A stretch of 64,000 bases of DNA. Origin: Primulina eburnea. Taxonomy: Eukaryota; Streptophyta; Magnoliopsida; Lamiales; Gesneriaceae. The stretch covers positions 30,102,277 to 30,166,276 of the forward strand of contig NC_133105.1 in assembly GCF_022965805.1 (NCBI RefSeq), given 5' to 3'. A program made the position numbers and the translations under genes. Below, in pieces: positions 9,655 to 23,500 of the stretch. Under the pieces are notes generated by a model that saw only the letters and a list, made by a program, of their open reading frames with translations, was not told the DNA's origin and did not search any database. Every line of letters begins with the position of its first letter. Within the stretch, counting starts at the first letter, position 1.

Positions 9655-12600
9655 AAAGAACTTGGATTCACATTTCTATGGACTTTATTTTGGGGTTGCC
9701 TAGGACTAAGAACGGGAGGGATTCTATTTTTGTTCTTGTGGATAGATTCTCTAAGATGCCACATTTTATAGCTTGTCATAAAACCGATGATGCTTCAAAC
9801 ATGGCGGATTTTTTCTTTAGAAAAGTCGCTAGGTTGCATGGCATGCCTAGGATTATTGTTTCTGGTCGCGATGTTAAATTCTTGAGTTACTTTTGGAATA
9901 CTTTATGGGCTAAACTTGGCACAAAATTGTTGTTTTCTACTACTTGTCATCCTCAAACGGATGGACAAACTGAAGTTGTCCATAGAAATTTGGGAACACT
10001 TTTGCGTGCTATTCTTAAAAAGAACTTGGATTGACATTTCTATGGACTTTATTTTGGGGTTGCCTAGGATGAAGAAGGGGAGGGATTCTATTTTCGTTGT
10101 TGTGGATAGATTCTCTAAGATGGCACATTTTATAGCTTGTCATAAAACCGATGATGCTTCAAACATTGCGGATTTGTTCTTTAGAGAAGTCGTTAGGTTG
10201 CATGGCATGACCAGAAATATTGTTTCTGGTCGCGATGTTAAATTTTTTAGTTACTTTTGGAATACTTTATGGGCTAAACTTGGTACAAAATTGTTGTTTT
10301 CTACTACTTGTCATCCTCAAACGGATGGACAAACTGAAGTTGTAAATAAAACTTTGGGAACACTTTTGCGTGCTATTCTTAAAAAGAACTTGGATTGACA
10401 TTTCTATGGACTTTATTTTGGGGTTGCCTAGGACTAAGAAGGGGAGGGGTTTGTTTTCGTTTTTGTGGATAGATTCTCTAAGATGGCACATTTTATAGCT
10501 TGTCATAAAACCGATGATGCTTCAAAATTACGGATTTGTTCTTTAGAGAAGTCGTTAGGTTGCATGGCATGTCTAGGACTATTGTTTCTGATCGCGATGT
10601 TAAATTCTTGAGTTACTTTTGGAAGATTTTATGGGATAAACTTGGCACAAAATTGTTGTTTTCTACTACTTGTCATCCTCAAACGGATGGACAAACTGAA
10701 GTTGTCAATAGAACTTTGGGAACACTTTTGTGTGCTATTCTTAAAAAGAACTTGGATTCACATTTCTATGGACTTTATTTTTGGGTTGCCTAGGACTAAG
10801 AAGTGGAGGGATTCTATTTTTGTTATTGTGGATAGATTCTCTAAGATGCTATATTTTATAGCTTGTCATAAAACCGATGATGCTTCAAACATGGCGGATT
10901 TGTTCTTTAGAGAAGTCGCTAGGTTGCATGGCATGCCTAGGACTATTGTTTCTGGTCGCGATGTTAAATTTTTGAGTTACTTTTGGAAGATTTTATGGGA
11001 TAAACTTGGCACAAAATTGTTGTTTTCTACTACTTGTCATCCTCAAACGGATGGACAAACTGAAGTTGTCAATAGAACTTTGGGAACACTTTTGCGTGCT
11101 ATTCTTAAAAAGAACTTGTATTGACATTTCTATGGATTTTATTTTGGGGTTGCCTAGGAGTAAGAAGGGGAGGGATTCTATTTTCGTTGTTGTGGATAGA
11201 TTCTCTAAGATGGCACCTTTTATAGCTTGTCATAAAACCGATGATGCTTCAAACATTGCGGATTTGTTCTTTAGAGAAGTCGTTAGGTTGCATGGCATGA
11301 CTAGGAATATTGTTGCTGGTCGCGATGTTTAATTCTTGAGTTACTTTTGGACTACTTTATGGGCTAAACTTGGTACAAAATTGTTGTTTTCTACTACTTG
11401 TCATCCTCAAACGGATGGACAAAATGAAGTTGTAAATAGAACTTTGGGAACACTTTTGCGTGCTATTCTGAAAAAGAACTTGGATTTACATTTCTATGGA
11501 CTTTATTTTGGTGTTGCCTAGGATGAAGAAGGGGAGGGATTCTATTTTTGTTGTTGTGGATAGATTCTCTAAGATGGCACATTTTATAGCTTGTCATAAA
11601 ATCGATGATGCTTCAAACATTGCGGATTTGTTCTTTAGAGAAGTCGTTAGGTTGCATGGCATGACCAGAAATATTGTTTCTGGTCGCGATGTTAAATTTT
11701 TTAGTTACTTTTGGAATACTTTATGGGCTAAACTTGGTACAAAATTGTTGTTTTCTACTACTTGTCATCCTCAAACGGATGGACAAACTGAAGTTGTAAA
11801 TATAACTTTGGGAACACTTTTGCGTGCTATTCTTAAAAAGAACTTGGATTCACATTTCTATGGACTTTATTTTGGGGTTGCCTAGGACTAAGAAGGGGAG
11901 GGATTCTATTTTTGTTGTTGTGGATAGATTCTCTAAGATGCCACATTTTATAGCTTGTCATAAAACCGATGATGCTTCAAACATGGCGGATTTGTTCTTT
12001 AGAAAAGTCGCTAGGTTGCATGGCATGCCTAGGATTATTGTTTCTGGTCGCGATGTTAAATTCTTGAGTTACTTTTGGAATACTTTATGGGCTAAACTTG
12101 GCACAAAATTGTTGTTTTCTACTACTTGTCATCCTCAAACGGATGGACAAACTGAAGTTGTCCATAGAAATTTGGGAACACTTTTGCGTGCTATTCTTAA
12201 AAAGAACTTGGATTGACATTTCTATGGACTTTATTTTGGGGTTGCCTAGGATGAAGAAGGGGAGGGATTCTATTTTCGTTGTTGTGGATAGATTCTCTAA
12301 GATGGCACATTTTATAGCTTGTCATAAAACCGATGATGCTTCAAACATTGCGGATTTGTTCTTTAGAGAAGTCGTTAGGTTGCATGGCATGACCAGAAAT
12401 ATTGTTTCTGGTCGCGATGTTAAATTTTTTAGTTACTTTTGGAATACTTTATGGGCTAAACTTGGTACAAAATTGTTGTTTTCTACTACTTGTCATCCTC
12501 AAACGGATGGACAAACTGAAGTTGTAAATAAAACTTTGGGAACACTTTTGCGTGCTATTCTTAAAAAGAACTTGGATTGACATTTCTATGGACTTTATTT

Positions 12601-14018
12601 TGGGGTTGCCTAGGACTAAGAAGGGGAGGGGTTTGTTTTCGTTTTTGTGGATAGATTCTCTAAGATGGCACATTTTATAGCTTGTCATAAAACCGATGAT
12701 GCTTCAAAATTACGGATTTGTTCTTTAGAGAAGTCGTTAGGTTGCATGGCATGTCTAGGACTATTGTTTCTGATCGCGATGTTAAATTCTTGAGTTACTT
12801 TTGGAAGATTTTATGGGATAAACTTGGCACAAAATTGTTGTTTTCTACTACTTGTCATCCTCAAACGGATGGACAAACTGAAGTTGTCAATAGAACTTTG
12901 GGAACACTTTTGTGTGCTATTCTTAAAAAGAACTTGGATTCACATTTCTATGGACTTTATTTTGGGTTGCCTAGGACTAAGAAGTGGAGGGATTCTATTT
13001 TTGTTATTGTGGATAGATTCTCTAAGATGCTATATTTTATAGCTTGTCATAAAACCGATGATGCTTCAAACATGGCGGATTTGTTCTTTAGAGAAGTCGC
13101 TAGGTTGCATGGCATGCCTAGGACTATTGTTTCTGGTCGCGATGTTAAATTTTTGAGTTACTTTTTGGAAGATTTTATGGGATAAACTTGGCACAAAATT
13201 GTTGTTTTCTACTACTTGTCATCCTCAAACGGATGGACAAACTGAAGTTGTCAATAGAACTTTGGGAACACTTTTGCGTGCTATTCTTAAAAAGAACTTG
13301 TATTGACATTTCTATGGACTTTATTTTGGGGTTGCCTAGGACTAAGAAGGGGAGGGATTCTATTTTCGTTGTTGTGGATAGATTCTCTAAGATGGCACCT
13401 TTTATAGCTTGTCATAAAACCGATGATGCTTCAAACATTGCGGATTTGTTCTTTAGAGAAGTCGTTAGGTTGCATGGCATGACTAGGAATATTGTTGCTG
13501 GTCGCGATGTTAAATTCTTGAGTTACTTTTGGACTACTTTATGGGCTAAACTTGGTACAAAATTGTTGTTTTCTACTACTTGTCATCCTCAAACGGATGG
13601 ACAAAATGAAGTTGTAAATAGAACTTTGGGAACACTTTTGCGTGCTATTCTGAAAAAGAACTTGGATTTACATTTCTATGGACTTTATTTTGGTGTTGCC
13701 TAGGATGAAGAAGGGGAGGGATTCTATTTTTGTTGTTGTGGATAGATTCTCTAAGATGGCACATTTTATAGCTTGTCATAAAATCGATGATGCTTCAAAC
13801 ATTGCGGATTTGTTCTTTAGAGAAGTCGTTAGGTTGCATGGCATGACCAGAAATATTGTTTCTGGTCGCGATGTTAAATTTTTAGTTACTTTTGGAATAC
13901 TTTATGGGCTAAACTTGGTACAAAATTGTTGTTTTCTACTACTTGTCATCCTCAAACGGATGGACAAACTGAAGTTGTAAATATAACTTTGGGAACACTT
14001 TTGCGTGCTATTCTTAAA
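9655..14018 (+). repeat. Higher-order repeat: two copies of a six-unit, 2182-bp block
   Basis: Diagnostic variants recur at an exact distance of 2182 bp: reading frames beginning 9916/12098, 10267/12449, 10536/12718, 11006/13188 and 11496/13678, with many identical products. Six units of ~363.7 bp make the block. Units within a block differ visibly, while the corresponding units of the two blocks are nearly identical. The start (~9655) and end (~14018) are approximate; beyond the end similarity falls to the general unit level. Confidence 0.85.
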
Positions 14019-14982
14019 AAGAACTTGGATTCACATTTCTATGGACTTTATTTTGGGGTTGCCTAGGACTAAGAAGGGGAGGGATTCTATTTTTGTTGTT
14101 GTGGATAGATTCTCTAAGATGCCATATTTTATAGCTTGTCATAAAACCGGTGATGCTTCAAACATGGCGGATTTGTTCTCTAGAGAAGTCGCTAGGTTGC
14201 ATGGCATGCCTAGGACTATTGTTTCTGGTCGCGATGTTAAATTCTTGAGTTACTTTTGGAAGACTTTAAGGGATAAACTTGGCACAAAATTGTTGTTTTC
14301 TACTACTTGTCATCCTCAAACGGATGGACAAACTGAAGTTGTCAATAGAACTTTGGAACACTTTTGCGTGCTATTCTTAAAAAGAACTTGGATTGACATT
14401 TCTATGGACTTTATTTTCGGGTTGCCTAGGACTAAGAAGGGGAGGGATTCTATTTTCGTTGTTGTGGATAGATTCTCTAAGATGGCACATTTTATAGCTT
14501 GTCATAAAACCGATGATGCTTCAAACATTGCGGATTTGTTCTTTAGAGAAGTCGTTAGGTTGCATGGCATGACTAGGAATATTGTTTCTGGTCGCGATGT
14601 TAAATTTTTGAGTTACTTTTGGAATACTTTATGGGCTAAACTTGGTACAAAATTGTTGTTTTCTACTACTTGTCATCCTCAAACGGATGGACAAACTGAA
14701 GTTGTCAATAGAACTTTGGGAACACTTTTGCGTGCTATTCTTAAAAAGAACTTGGATACACATTTCTATGGACTTTATTTTGGGGTTGCCTAGGACTAAG
14801 AAGGGGAGGGAATCTATTTTTGTTGTTGTGGATAGATTCTCTAAGATGCCATATTTTATAGCTTGTCATAAAACCGATGATGCTTCAAACATGGCGGATT
14901 TGTTCTTTAGAGAAGTCGCTAGGTTGCATGGCATGCCTAGGACTATTGTTTCTGGTCGCGATGTTAAATTCTTGAGTTACTT

Positions 14983-16095
14983 TTGGAAGACTTTATGGCG
15001 ATAAACTTGGCACAAAATTGTTGTTTTCTACTACTTGTCATCCTCAAACGGATGGACAAACTGAAGTTGTCAATAGAACTTTGGGAACACTTTTGCGTGC
15101 TATTCTTAAAAAGAACTTGTATTGACATTTCTATGGACTTTATTTTGGGGTTGCCTAGGACTAAGAAGGGGAGGGATTCTATTTTCGTTGTTGTGGATAG
15201 ATTCTCTAAGATGGCACATTTTATAGCTTGTCATAAAACCGATGATGCTTCAAACATTGCGGATTTGTTCTTTAGAGAAGTCGTTAGGTTGCATGGCATG
15301 ACTAGGAATATTGTTGCTGGTCGCAATGTGAAATTCTGGAGTTACTTTTGTAATACTTTATGGGGTAAACTTGGTACAAAATTGTTGTTTTCTACTACTT
15401 GTCATCCTCAAACGGATGGACAAACTGAAGTTGTTAATAGAACTTTGGAACACTTTTGCGTGCTATTCTTAAAAAGAACTTGGATTCACATTTCTATGGA
15501 CTTTATTTTGGGGTTTCCTATGACTAATAAGGGGAGGGATTCTATTTTTGTTGTTGTGGATAGATTTTCTAATATGCCACATTTTATAGCTTGTCATAAA
15601 ACCGATGATGCTTCAAACATGGCGGATTTGTTCTTTAGAGAAGTCGCTAGGTTGCATGGCATGCCTAGGACTATTGTTTCTGGTCGCGATGTTAAATTCT
15701 TGAGTTACTTTTGGAATACTTTATGGGCTAAACTTGGCACAAAATTGTTGTTTTCTACTACTTGTCATCCTCAAACGGATGGACAAACTGAAGTTGTCAA
15801 TAGAACTTTCGGAACACTTTTGCGTGCTATTCTTAAAAGAACTTGGATTGACATTTCTATGGACTTTATTTTGGGGTTGCCTAGGACTAAGAAGGGGAGG
15901 GATTCTATTTTTGTTGTTGTGGATAGATTCTCTAAGATGGCACATTTTATAGCTTGTCATAAAACCGATGATGCTTCAAACATTGCGTATTTATTCTTTA
16001 GAGAAGTCGCTAGGTTGCATGGCATGACTAGGAATATTGTTTCTGGTCGCGATGTTAAATTCTTGAGTTACTTTTGGAATACTTTTATGTGCTAA
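14983..16095 (+). pseudogene. Longest open frame in the array (370 aa, three fused integrase cores)
   Basis: Single-base deletions at unit junctions (AAAAAG versus AAAAG, GGGG versus GGG) make some neighbours 363 bp long, so the frame passes through about three units here. The product repeats the core motifs ([35 protein letters not shown]). No start context, HHCC finger or chromodomain is present and the second catalytic Asp is Gly (or altered), so I do not consider it a real gene. Similar two-unit fusions lie at 14005-14793 (plus), 21774-22385 (minus) and 25407-26108 (minus). Confidence 0.7.
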
Positions 16096-17299
16096 ACTTG
16101 GTACAAAATTGTTGTTTTCTACTACTTGTCATCCTCAAACGGATGGACAAACTGAAGTTGTCAATAGAGCTTTGGGAACACTTTTGCGTGCTATTCTTAA
16201 AAAGAACTTGGATTGACATTTCTATGGACTTTATTTTGGGGTTGCCTAGGACTAAGAAGGGGAGGGATTCTATTTTTGTTGTTGTGGATAGATTCTTCTA
16301 AGATGGCACATTTTATAACTTTTCATAAAACGATGATGCTTCAAACATGGCGGATTTGTTCTTTAGAGAAGTCCCTAGGTTGCATGGCATGACTAGGACT
16401 ATTGTTTCTGGTCGCGATGTTAAATTCTTGAGTTACTTTTGGAAGACTTTATGGGCTAAACTTGGCACAAAATTGTTGTTTTCTACTACTTGTCATCCTC
16501 AAACGGATGGGCAAACTGAAGTTAGTAATAGGACTTTGGGAACACTTTTGCGTGCTATTCTTAAAAAGAACTTGGATTGACATTTCTATGGACTTTATTT
16601 TGGGGTTGCCTAGGACTAAGAAGGGGAGGGATTCTATTTTCGTTGTTGTGGATAGATTCTCTAAGATGGCACATTTTATAGCTTGTCATAAAACCGATGA
16701 TGCTTCAAAATTGCGGATTTGTTCTTTAGAGAAGTCGTTAGGTTGCATGCCATGCCTATGACTATTGTTTCTGGTCGCGATGTTAAATTCTTGAGTTACT
16801 TTTGAAGACTTTATGGGCTAAACTTGGCACAAAATTGTTGTTTTCTACTACTTGTCATCCTCAAACGGATGGACAAACTGAAGTTGTCAATAGAACTTTG
16901 GGAACACTTTTGCGTGCTATTCTTAAAAGAACTTGGATTGACATTTCTATGGACTTTATTTTGGGGTTGCCTAGGACTAAGAAGGGGAGGGATTCTATTT
17001 TTGTTGTTGTGGATAGATTCTCTAAGATGGCACATTTTATAGCTTGTCATAAAACCGATGATGCTTCAAACATTGCGGATTTATTCTTTAGAGGAAGTCG
17101 TTAGGTTGCATGGCATGACTAGGAATATTGTTTCTGGTCGCGATGTTAAATTCTTGAGTTACTTTTGGAATATTTTATGGGCTAAACTTGGTACAAAATT
17201 GTTGTTTTCTACTACTTGTCATCCTCAAACGGATGGACAAACTGAAGTTGCCAATAGAACTTTGGGAACACTTTTGCGTGCTATTCTTAAAAAGAACTT

Positions 17300-20200
17300 G
17301 GATTGACATTTCTATGGACTTTATTTTGGGTTGCCTAGGACTAAGAAGGGGAGGGATTCTATTTTTGTGTTGTTGTGGATAGATTCTCTAAGATGGCACA
17401 TTTTATAGCTTGTCATAAAACCGATGATGCTTCAAACATGGCGATTTGTTCTTTAGAGAAGTCGCTAGGTTGCATGGCATGCCTAGGACTAATTGTTTCT
17501 GGTTCGATGTTAAATTCTTGAGTTACTTTTGGAAGACTTTATGGGCTAAACTTGGCACAAAATTGTGTTTTCTACTACTTGTCATCCTCAAACGGATGGG
17601 CAACACTGAAGTAATAGTATTATAGGGGGGCCTTTGGGAAAACACTTTTGCGTGCTATTCCTAAAACGAACTTTGGATTGACATTTCTAGGGACTTTATT
17701 TGGGGGTTGCTAGGACTAAGAAGGGGAGGGGTTCTATTTTCGTTGTTGTGGGATAGTTCTATAAGATGTCACATTTTCTAGCTTGTCATAAAACCGATGA
17801 GCTTGCTTCACTTGCGTATTTGTTCTTTAGAGAAGTCGTTAGGTTGCATGCACATGCCGTAGGATATGTTTCTTCTGGGCTAAACTATGGCACAAAATTG
17901 TTTGTTTTACTACTACTTGTCATCCTCAAACGGAATGGACAAACTGACGTTTGTCACTAGAACCTTTGGGGAACACTTTTGGCTGTGATATTCTTAAAAG
18001 ACTTGGATGACATTTCTATGGACTTTATTTTGGTTGCCTAGGACTAAGAAGGGGAGGGATTCTATTTTTGTTGTTGTGGATAGATTCTCTAAGATGGCAC
18101 ATTTATAGCTTGTCATAAAACCGATGATGCTTCAAACATTGCGATTTGTTCTTTAGAGAAGTCGCTAGGTTGCAATGGCATGCCTAGGACTATTGTTTCT
18201 GGATCGCGAGGTTTAAATTATCGAGTGTACTTTTGGGAATATTTTCGTATGGGCTAAACTTGGCTACAAATTGTGTTTTCTACTACTTGGTCATCCTCAA
18301 ACGGATGGACAAACTTGAAAGTTGCAATAGAACTTTGGGAACATCTTTTGCTGTGCTATTCTTAAAAAGAACTTGGATTGACATTTCTATGGACTTTATT
18401 TTGGGGTTGCCTAGGACTAAGAAGGGGAAGGGATTCTATTTTGATTGTTGTGGGATAATAATTCTCTAAGATGGCACATTTTATAGCTTGTCATAAAACC
18501 GATGATGCTTCAAACATTGCGGATTTGTTCTTTAGAGAAGTCGTAGGTTGCATGGCATGCCTAGGACTATTGTTTCTGGTCGCGATGTTAAATTCTTGAG
18601 TTACTTTTGGAAGACTTTATGGGCTAAACTTGGCACAAAATTGTTGTTTTCTACTACTTGTCATCCTCAAACGGATGGACAAACTGAAGTTGTCAATAGA
18701 ACTTTGGGAACACTTTTGCGTGCTATTCTTAAAAAGAACTTGGATTGACATTTCTATGGACTTTATTTGGGGTTGCCTAGGACTAAGAAGGGAGGGATTC
18801 TATTTTGTTGTTGTGGATAGATTCTCTAAGATGCACATTTTATAGCTTGTCATAAAACCGATGATGCTTCAAACATTGCGGATTTGTTCTTTAGAGAAGT
18901 CGTTAGGTTGCATGGCATGCCTAGGACTATTGTTTCTGGTCGCGATGTTAAATTTTTGAGTTACTTTTGGAAGACTTTATGGGCTAAACTTGGCACAAAA
19001 TTGTTGTTTTCTACTACTTGTCATCCTCAAACGGATGGACAAACTGAAGTTGTCAATAGAACTTTGGGAACACTTTTGCGTGCTATTCTTAAAAAGAACT
19101 TGATTTACATTTCTATGGACTTTATTTTGGGTTGCCTAGGACTAAGAAGGGGAGGGATTCTATTTTTGTTGTTGTGGATAGATTCTCTAAGATGGCACAT
19201 TTTATAGCTTGTCATAAACCGATGATGCTTCAAACATTGCGGATTTGTTCTTAGAGAAGTCGCTAGGTTGCATGGCATGCCTAGGACTATTGTTTCTGGT
19301 CGCGATGTTAAATTCTTGAGTTACTTTTGGAAGACTTTATGGGCTAAACTTGGCACAAAATTGTTGTTTTCTACTACTTGTCATCCTCAAACGGATGACA
19401 AACTGAAGTTGTCAATAGAACTTTGGGAACACTTTTGCGTGCTATTCTTAAAAAGAACTTGGATTGACATTTCTATGGACTTTATTTTGGGGTTGCCTAG
19501 GACTAAGAAGGGGAGGGATTCTATTTTCGTTGTTGTGGATAGATTCTCTAAGATGGCACATTTTATAGCTTGTCATAAAACCGATGATGCTTCAAACATT
19601 GCGGATTGTTCTTAGAGAAGTCGTTAGGTTGCATGGCATGACTAGGACTATTGTTCTGGTCGCGATGTTAATTCTTGAGTTACTTTTGGAATACTTTATG
19701 GGCTAAACTTGGCACAAAATTGTTGTTTTCTACTACTTGTCATCCTCAAACGGATGGACAAACTGAAGTTGTCAATAGAACTTTGGGAACACTTTTGCGT
19801 GCTATTCTTAAAAAGAACTTGGATTGACATTTCTATGGACTTTATTTTGGGGTTGCCTAGGACTAAGAAGGGGAGGGATTCTATTTTTGTTGTTGTGGAT
19901 AGATTCTCTAAGATGGCACATTTTATAGCTTGTCATAAAACCGATGATGCTTCAAACATTGCGGATTTGTTCTTTAGAGAAGTCGTTAGGTTGCATGGCA
20001 TGCCTAGGACTATTGTTTCTGGTCGCGATGTTAAATTCTTGAGTTACTTTTGGAAGACTTTATGGGCTAAACTTGGCACAAAATTGTTGTTTTCTACTAC
20101 TTGTCATCCTCAAACGGATGGACAACTGAAGTTGTCAATAGAACTTTGGGAACACTTTTGCGTGCTATTCTTAAAAAGAACTTGGATTGACATTTCTATG

Positions 20201-20598
20201 GACTTTATTTGGGGTTGCCTAGGACTAAGAAGGGGAGGAATTCTATTTTTGTTGTTGTGGATAGATTCTCTAAGATGGCACATTTTATAGCTTGTCATAA
20301 AACCGATGATGCTTCAAACATTGCGGATTTGTTCTTAGAGAAGTCGCTAGGTTGCATGGCATGCCTAGGACTATTGTTTCTGGTCGCGATGTTAAATTCT
20401 TGAGTTACTTTTGGAAGACTTTATGGGCTAACTTGGCACAAAATTGTTGTTTTCTACTACTTGTAATCCTCAAACGGATGGACAAACTGAAGTTGTCAAT
20501 AGAACTTTGAACTTTGGCGAACATTCTTAAAAAGAACTTGGATGACATTCTATGCTTTATTTGTTGCCTAGGAGGGAGGATCTATTTTTGTTGTGGGA
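17300..20598 (+). other. Indel-rich part of the array
   Basis: From about 17.3 kb to the head-to-head junction the units contain many one- or few-base insertions and deletions (for example around 17500-17650, 17690-18000, 18200-18360 and 20510-20600), unlike units on either side. Frames are broken every few tens of bases. The pattern looks like uncorrected long-read consensus rather than normal decay, because substitutions are few compared with indels. Confidence 0.6.
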
Positions 20599-23500
20599 TG
20601 ATCATCGTTTTTATGACACTGAAAATGTTCCATCATTAGGCATAGCCACAACAACAAATATGAATCCTCCCCTTCTTAGTCTAGGCAACCAAATAAGTCC
20701 ATAGAAATTCATCAAGTTCTTTTTAAGAATACACGCAAATGTTCCAAAAGTTCTATTGACACTTTATCGTCCATCCTTTTACAGTAGGAAACACACTTTG
20801 TAAGTTTAGCCAAAGTTCTAATTAACTCAAGATATTTAATGTTCAACGCGATCAGAAGCAATATCCTAGGCATGCCATGCAACCTAACGACTTCTCTAAA
20901 GAACAAATCCGCAATGTTGAAAGCATCATTGTTTTATGTACAAGCTATAAAATGTGTCATCTTAGAGAATCTATCCACAACAACAAAAATAGAATCCCTC
21001 CCCTTCTTAGTCCTAGGCAACCCCAAAATAAAGTCCATAGAAATGTCAATCCAAGTTCTTTTTAAGAATAGCACGCAAAAGTGTTCCCAAAGTTCTATTG
21101 ACAACTTCAGTTTGTCCATCCGTTTGAGGATGACAAGTAGTAGAAAACAACAATTTTGTGCCAAGTTTAGCCCATAAAGTCTTCCAAAAGTAACTCAAGA
21201 ATTTAACATCGCGACCAGAAACAATAGTCCTAGGCATGCCATGCAACCTAACGACTTCTCTAAAGAACAAATCCGCAATGTTTGAAGCATCATCGGTTTT
21301 ATGACAAGCTATAAAATGTGCCATCTTAGAGAATCTATCCACAACAACAAAAATAGAATCCCTCCCCTTCTTAGTCCTAGGCAACCCCAAAATAAAGTCC
21401 ATAGAAATGTCAATCCAAGTTCTTTTTAAGAATAGCACGCAAAAGTGTTCCCAAAGTTCTATTGACAACTTCAGTTTGTCCATCCGTTTGAGGATGACAA
21501 GTAGTAGAAAACAACAATTTTGTGCCAAGTTTAGCCCATAAAGTCTTCCAAAAGTAACTCAAGAATTTAACATCGCGACCAGAAACAATAGTCCTAGGCA
21601 TGCCATGCAACCTAACGACTTCTCTAAAGAACAAATCCGCAATGTTTGAAGCATCATCGGTTTTATGACAAGCTATAAAATGTGCCATCTTAGAGAATCT
21701 ATCCACAACAACAAAAATAGAATCCCTCCCCTTCTTAGTCCTAGGCAACCCCAAAATAAAGTCCATAGAAATGTCAATCCAAGTTCTTTTTAAGAATAGC
21801 ACGCAAAAGTGTTCCCAAAGTTCTATTGACAACTTCAGTTTGTCCATCCGTTTGAGGATGACAAGTAGTAGAAAACAACAATTTTGTGCCAAGTTTAGCC
21901 CATAAAGTCTTCCAAAAGTAACTCAAGAATTTAACATCGCGACCAGAAACAATAGTCCTAGGCATGCCATGCAACCTAACGACTTCTCTAAAGAACAAAT
22001 CCGCAATGTTTGAAGCATCATCGGTTTTATGACAAGCTATAAAATGTGCCATCTTAGAGAATCTATCCACAACAACAAAAATAGAATCCCTCCCCTTCTT
22101 AGTCCTAGGCAACCCCAAAATAAAGTCCATAGAAATGTCAATCCAAGTTCTTTTAAGAATAGCACGCAAAAGTGTTCCCAAAGTTCTATTGACAACTTCA
22201 GTTTGTCCATCCGTTTGAGGATGACAAGTAGTAGAAAACAACAATTTTGTGCCAAGTTTAGCCCATAAAGTCTTCCAAAAGTAACTCAAGAATTTAACAT
22301 CGCGACCAGAAACAATAGTCCTAGGCATGCCATGCAACCTAAGCGACTTCTCTAAAGAACAAATCCGCCATGTTTGAAGCATCATCGGTTTTATGACAAG
22401 CTATAAAATGTGCATCTTAGAGAATCTATCCACAACAACAAAAATAGAATCCCTCCCCTTCTTAGTCCTAGGCAACCCCAAAATAAAGTCCATAGAAATG
22501 TCAATCCAAGTTCTTTTTAAGAATAGCACGCAAAAGTGTTCCCAAAGTTCTATTGACAACTTCAGTTTGTCCATCCGTTTGAGGATGACAAGTAGTAGAA
22601 AACAACATTTTGTGCCAAGTTTAGCCCATAAAGTATTCCAAAAGTAACTCAAGAATTTAACATCGCGACCAGAAACAATAGTCCTAGGCATGCCATGCAA
22701 CCTAACGACTTCTCTAAAGAACAAATCCGCAATGTTTGAAGCATCATCGGTTTTATGACAAGCTATAAAATGTGCCATCTTAGAGAATCTATCCACAACA
22801 ACAAAAATAGAATCCCTCCCCTTCTTAGTCCTAGGCAACCCAAAATAAAGTCCATAGAAATGTCAATCCAAGTTCTTTTTAAGAATAGCACGCAAAAGTG
22901 TTCCCAAAGTTCTATTGACAACTTCAGTTTGTCCATCCGTTTGAGGATGACAAGTAGTAGAAAACAACAATTTTGTGCCAAGTTTAGCCCATAAAGTATT
23001 CCAAAAGTAACTCAAGAATTTAACATCGCGACCAGAAACAATAGTCCTAGGCATGCCATGCAACCTAACGACTTCTCTAAAGAACAAATCCGCAATGTTT
23101 GAAGCATCATCGGTTTTATGACAAGCTATAAAATGTGCCATCTTAGAGAATCTATCCACAACAACAAAAATAGAATCCCTCCCTTCTTAGTCCTAGGCAA
23201 CCCAAAATAAAGTCCATAGAAATGTCAATCCAAGTTCTTTTTAAGAATAGCACGCAAAAGTGTTCCCAAAGTTCTATTGACAACTTCAGTTTGTCCATCC
23301 GTTTGAGGATGACAAGTAGTAGAAAACAACAATTTTGTGCCAAGTTTAGCCCATAAAGTCTTCCAAAAGTAACTCAAGAATTTAACATCGCGACCAGAAA
23401 CAATAGTCCTAGGCATGCCATGCAACCTAACGACTTCTCTAAAGAACAAATCCGCAATGTTTGAAGCATCATCGGTTTTATGACAAGCTATAAAATGTGC

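Larger units (their letters stand above)
9100..20598 (+). repeat. Tandem array of ~364-bp integrase-core units, plus arm (~32 units)
   Basis: A ~364-bp unit repeats head to tail. Anchors such as TGGACTTTATTTTGG recur near 9318, 9675, 10040, 10405, 10768 and so on to ~20197. Each unit encodes, with frame changes, the catalytic core of a Ty3/gypsy integrase. [18 protein letters not shown] holds the first Asp, [14 protein letters not shown] the position of the second Asp (mostly Gly here), and [16 protein letters not shown] the Glu. The unit lacks the HHCC finger and the C-terminal domain. Since 364 is not a multiple of 3, the frame turns at each junction, so no long polyprotein is encoded. Units at 9.1-17.3 kb vary visibly; those at 18.5-20.5 kb resemble the minus arm. 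It is best seen as a satellite born from a retrotransposon fragment, not as genes. Confidence 0.93.
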
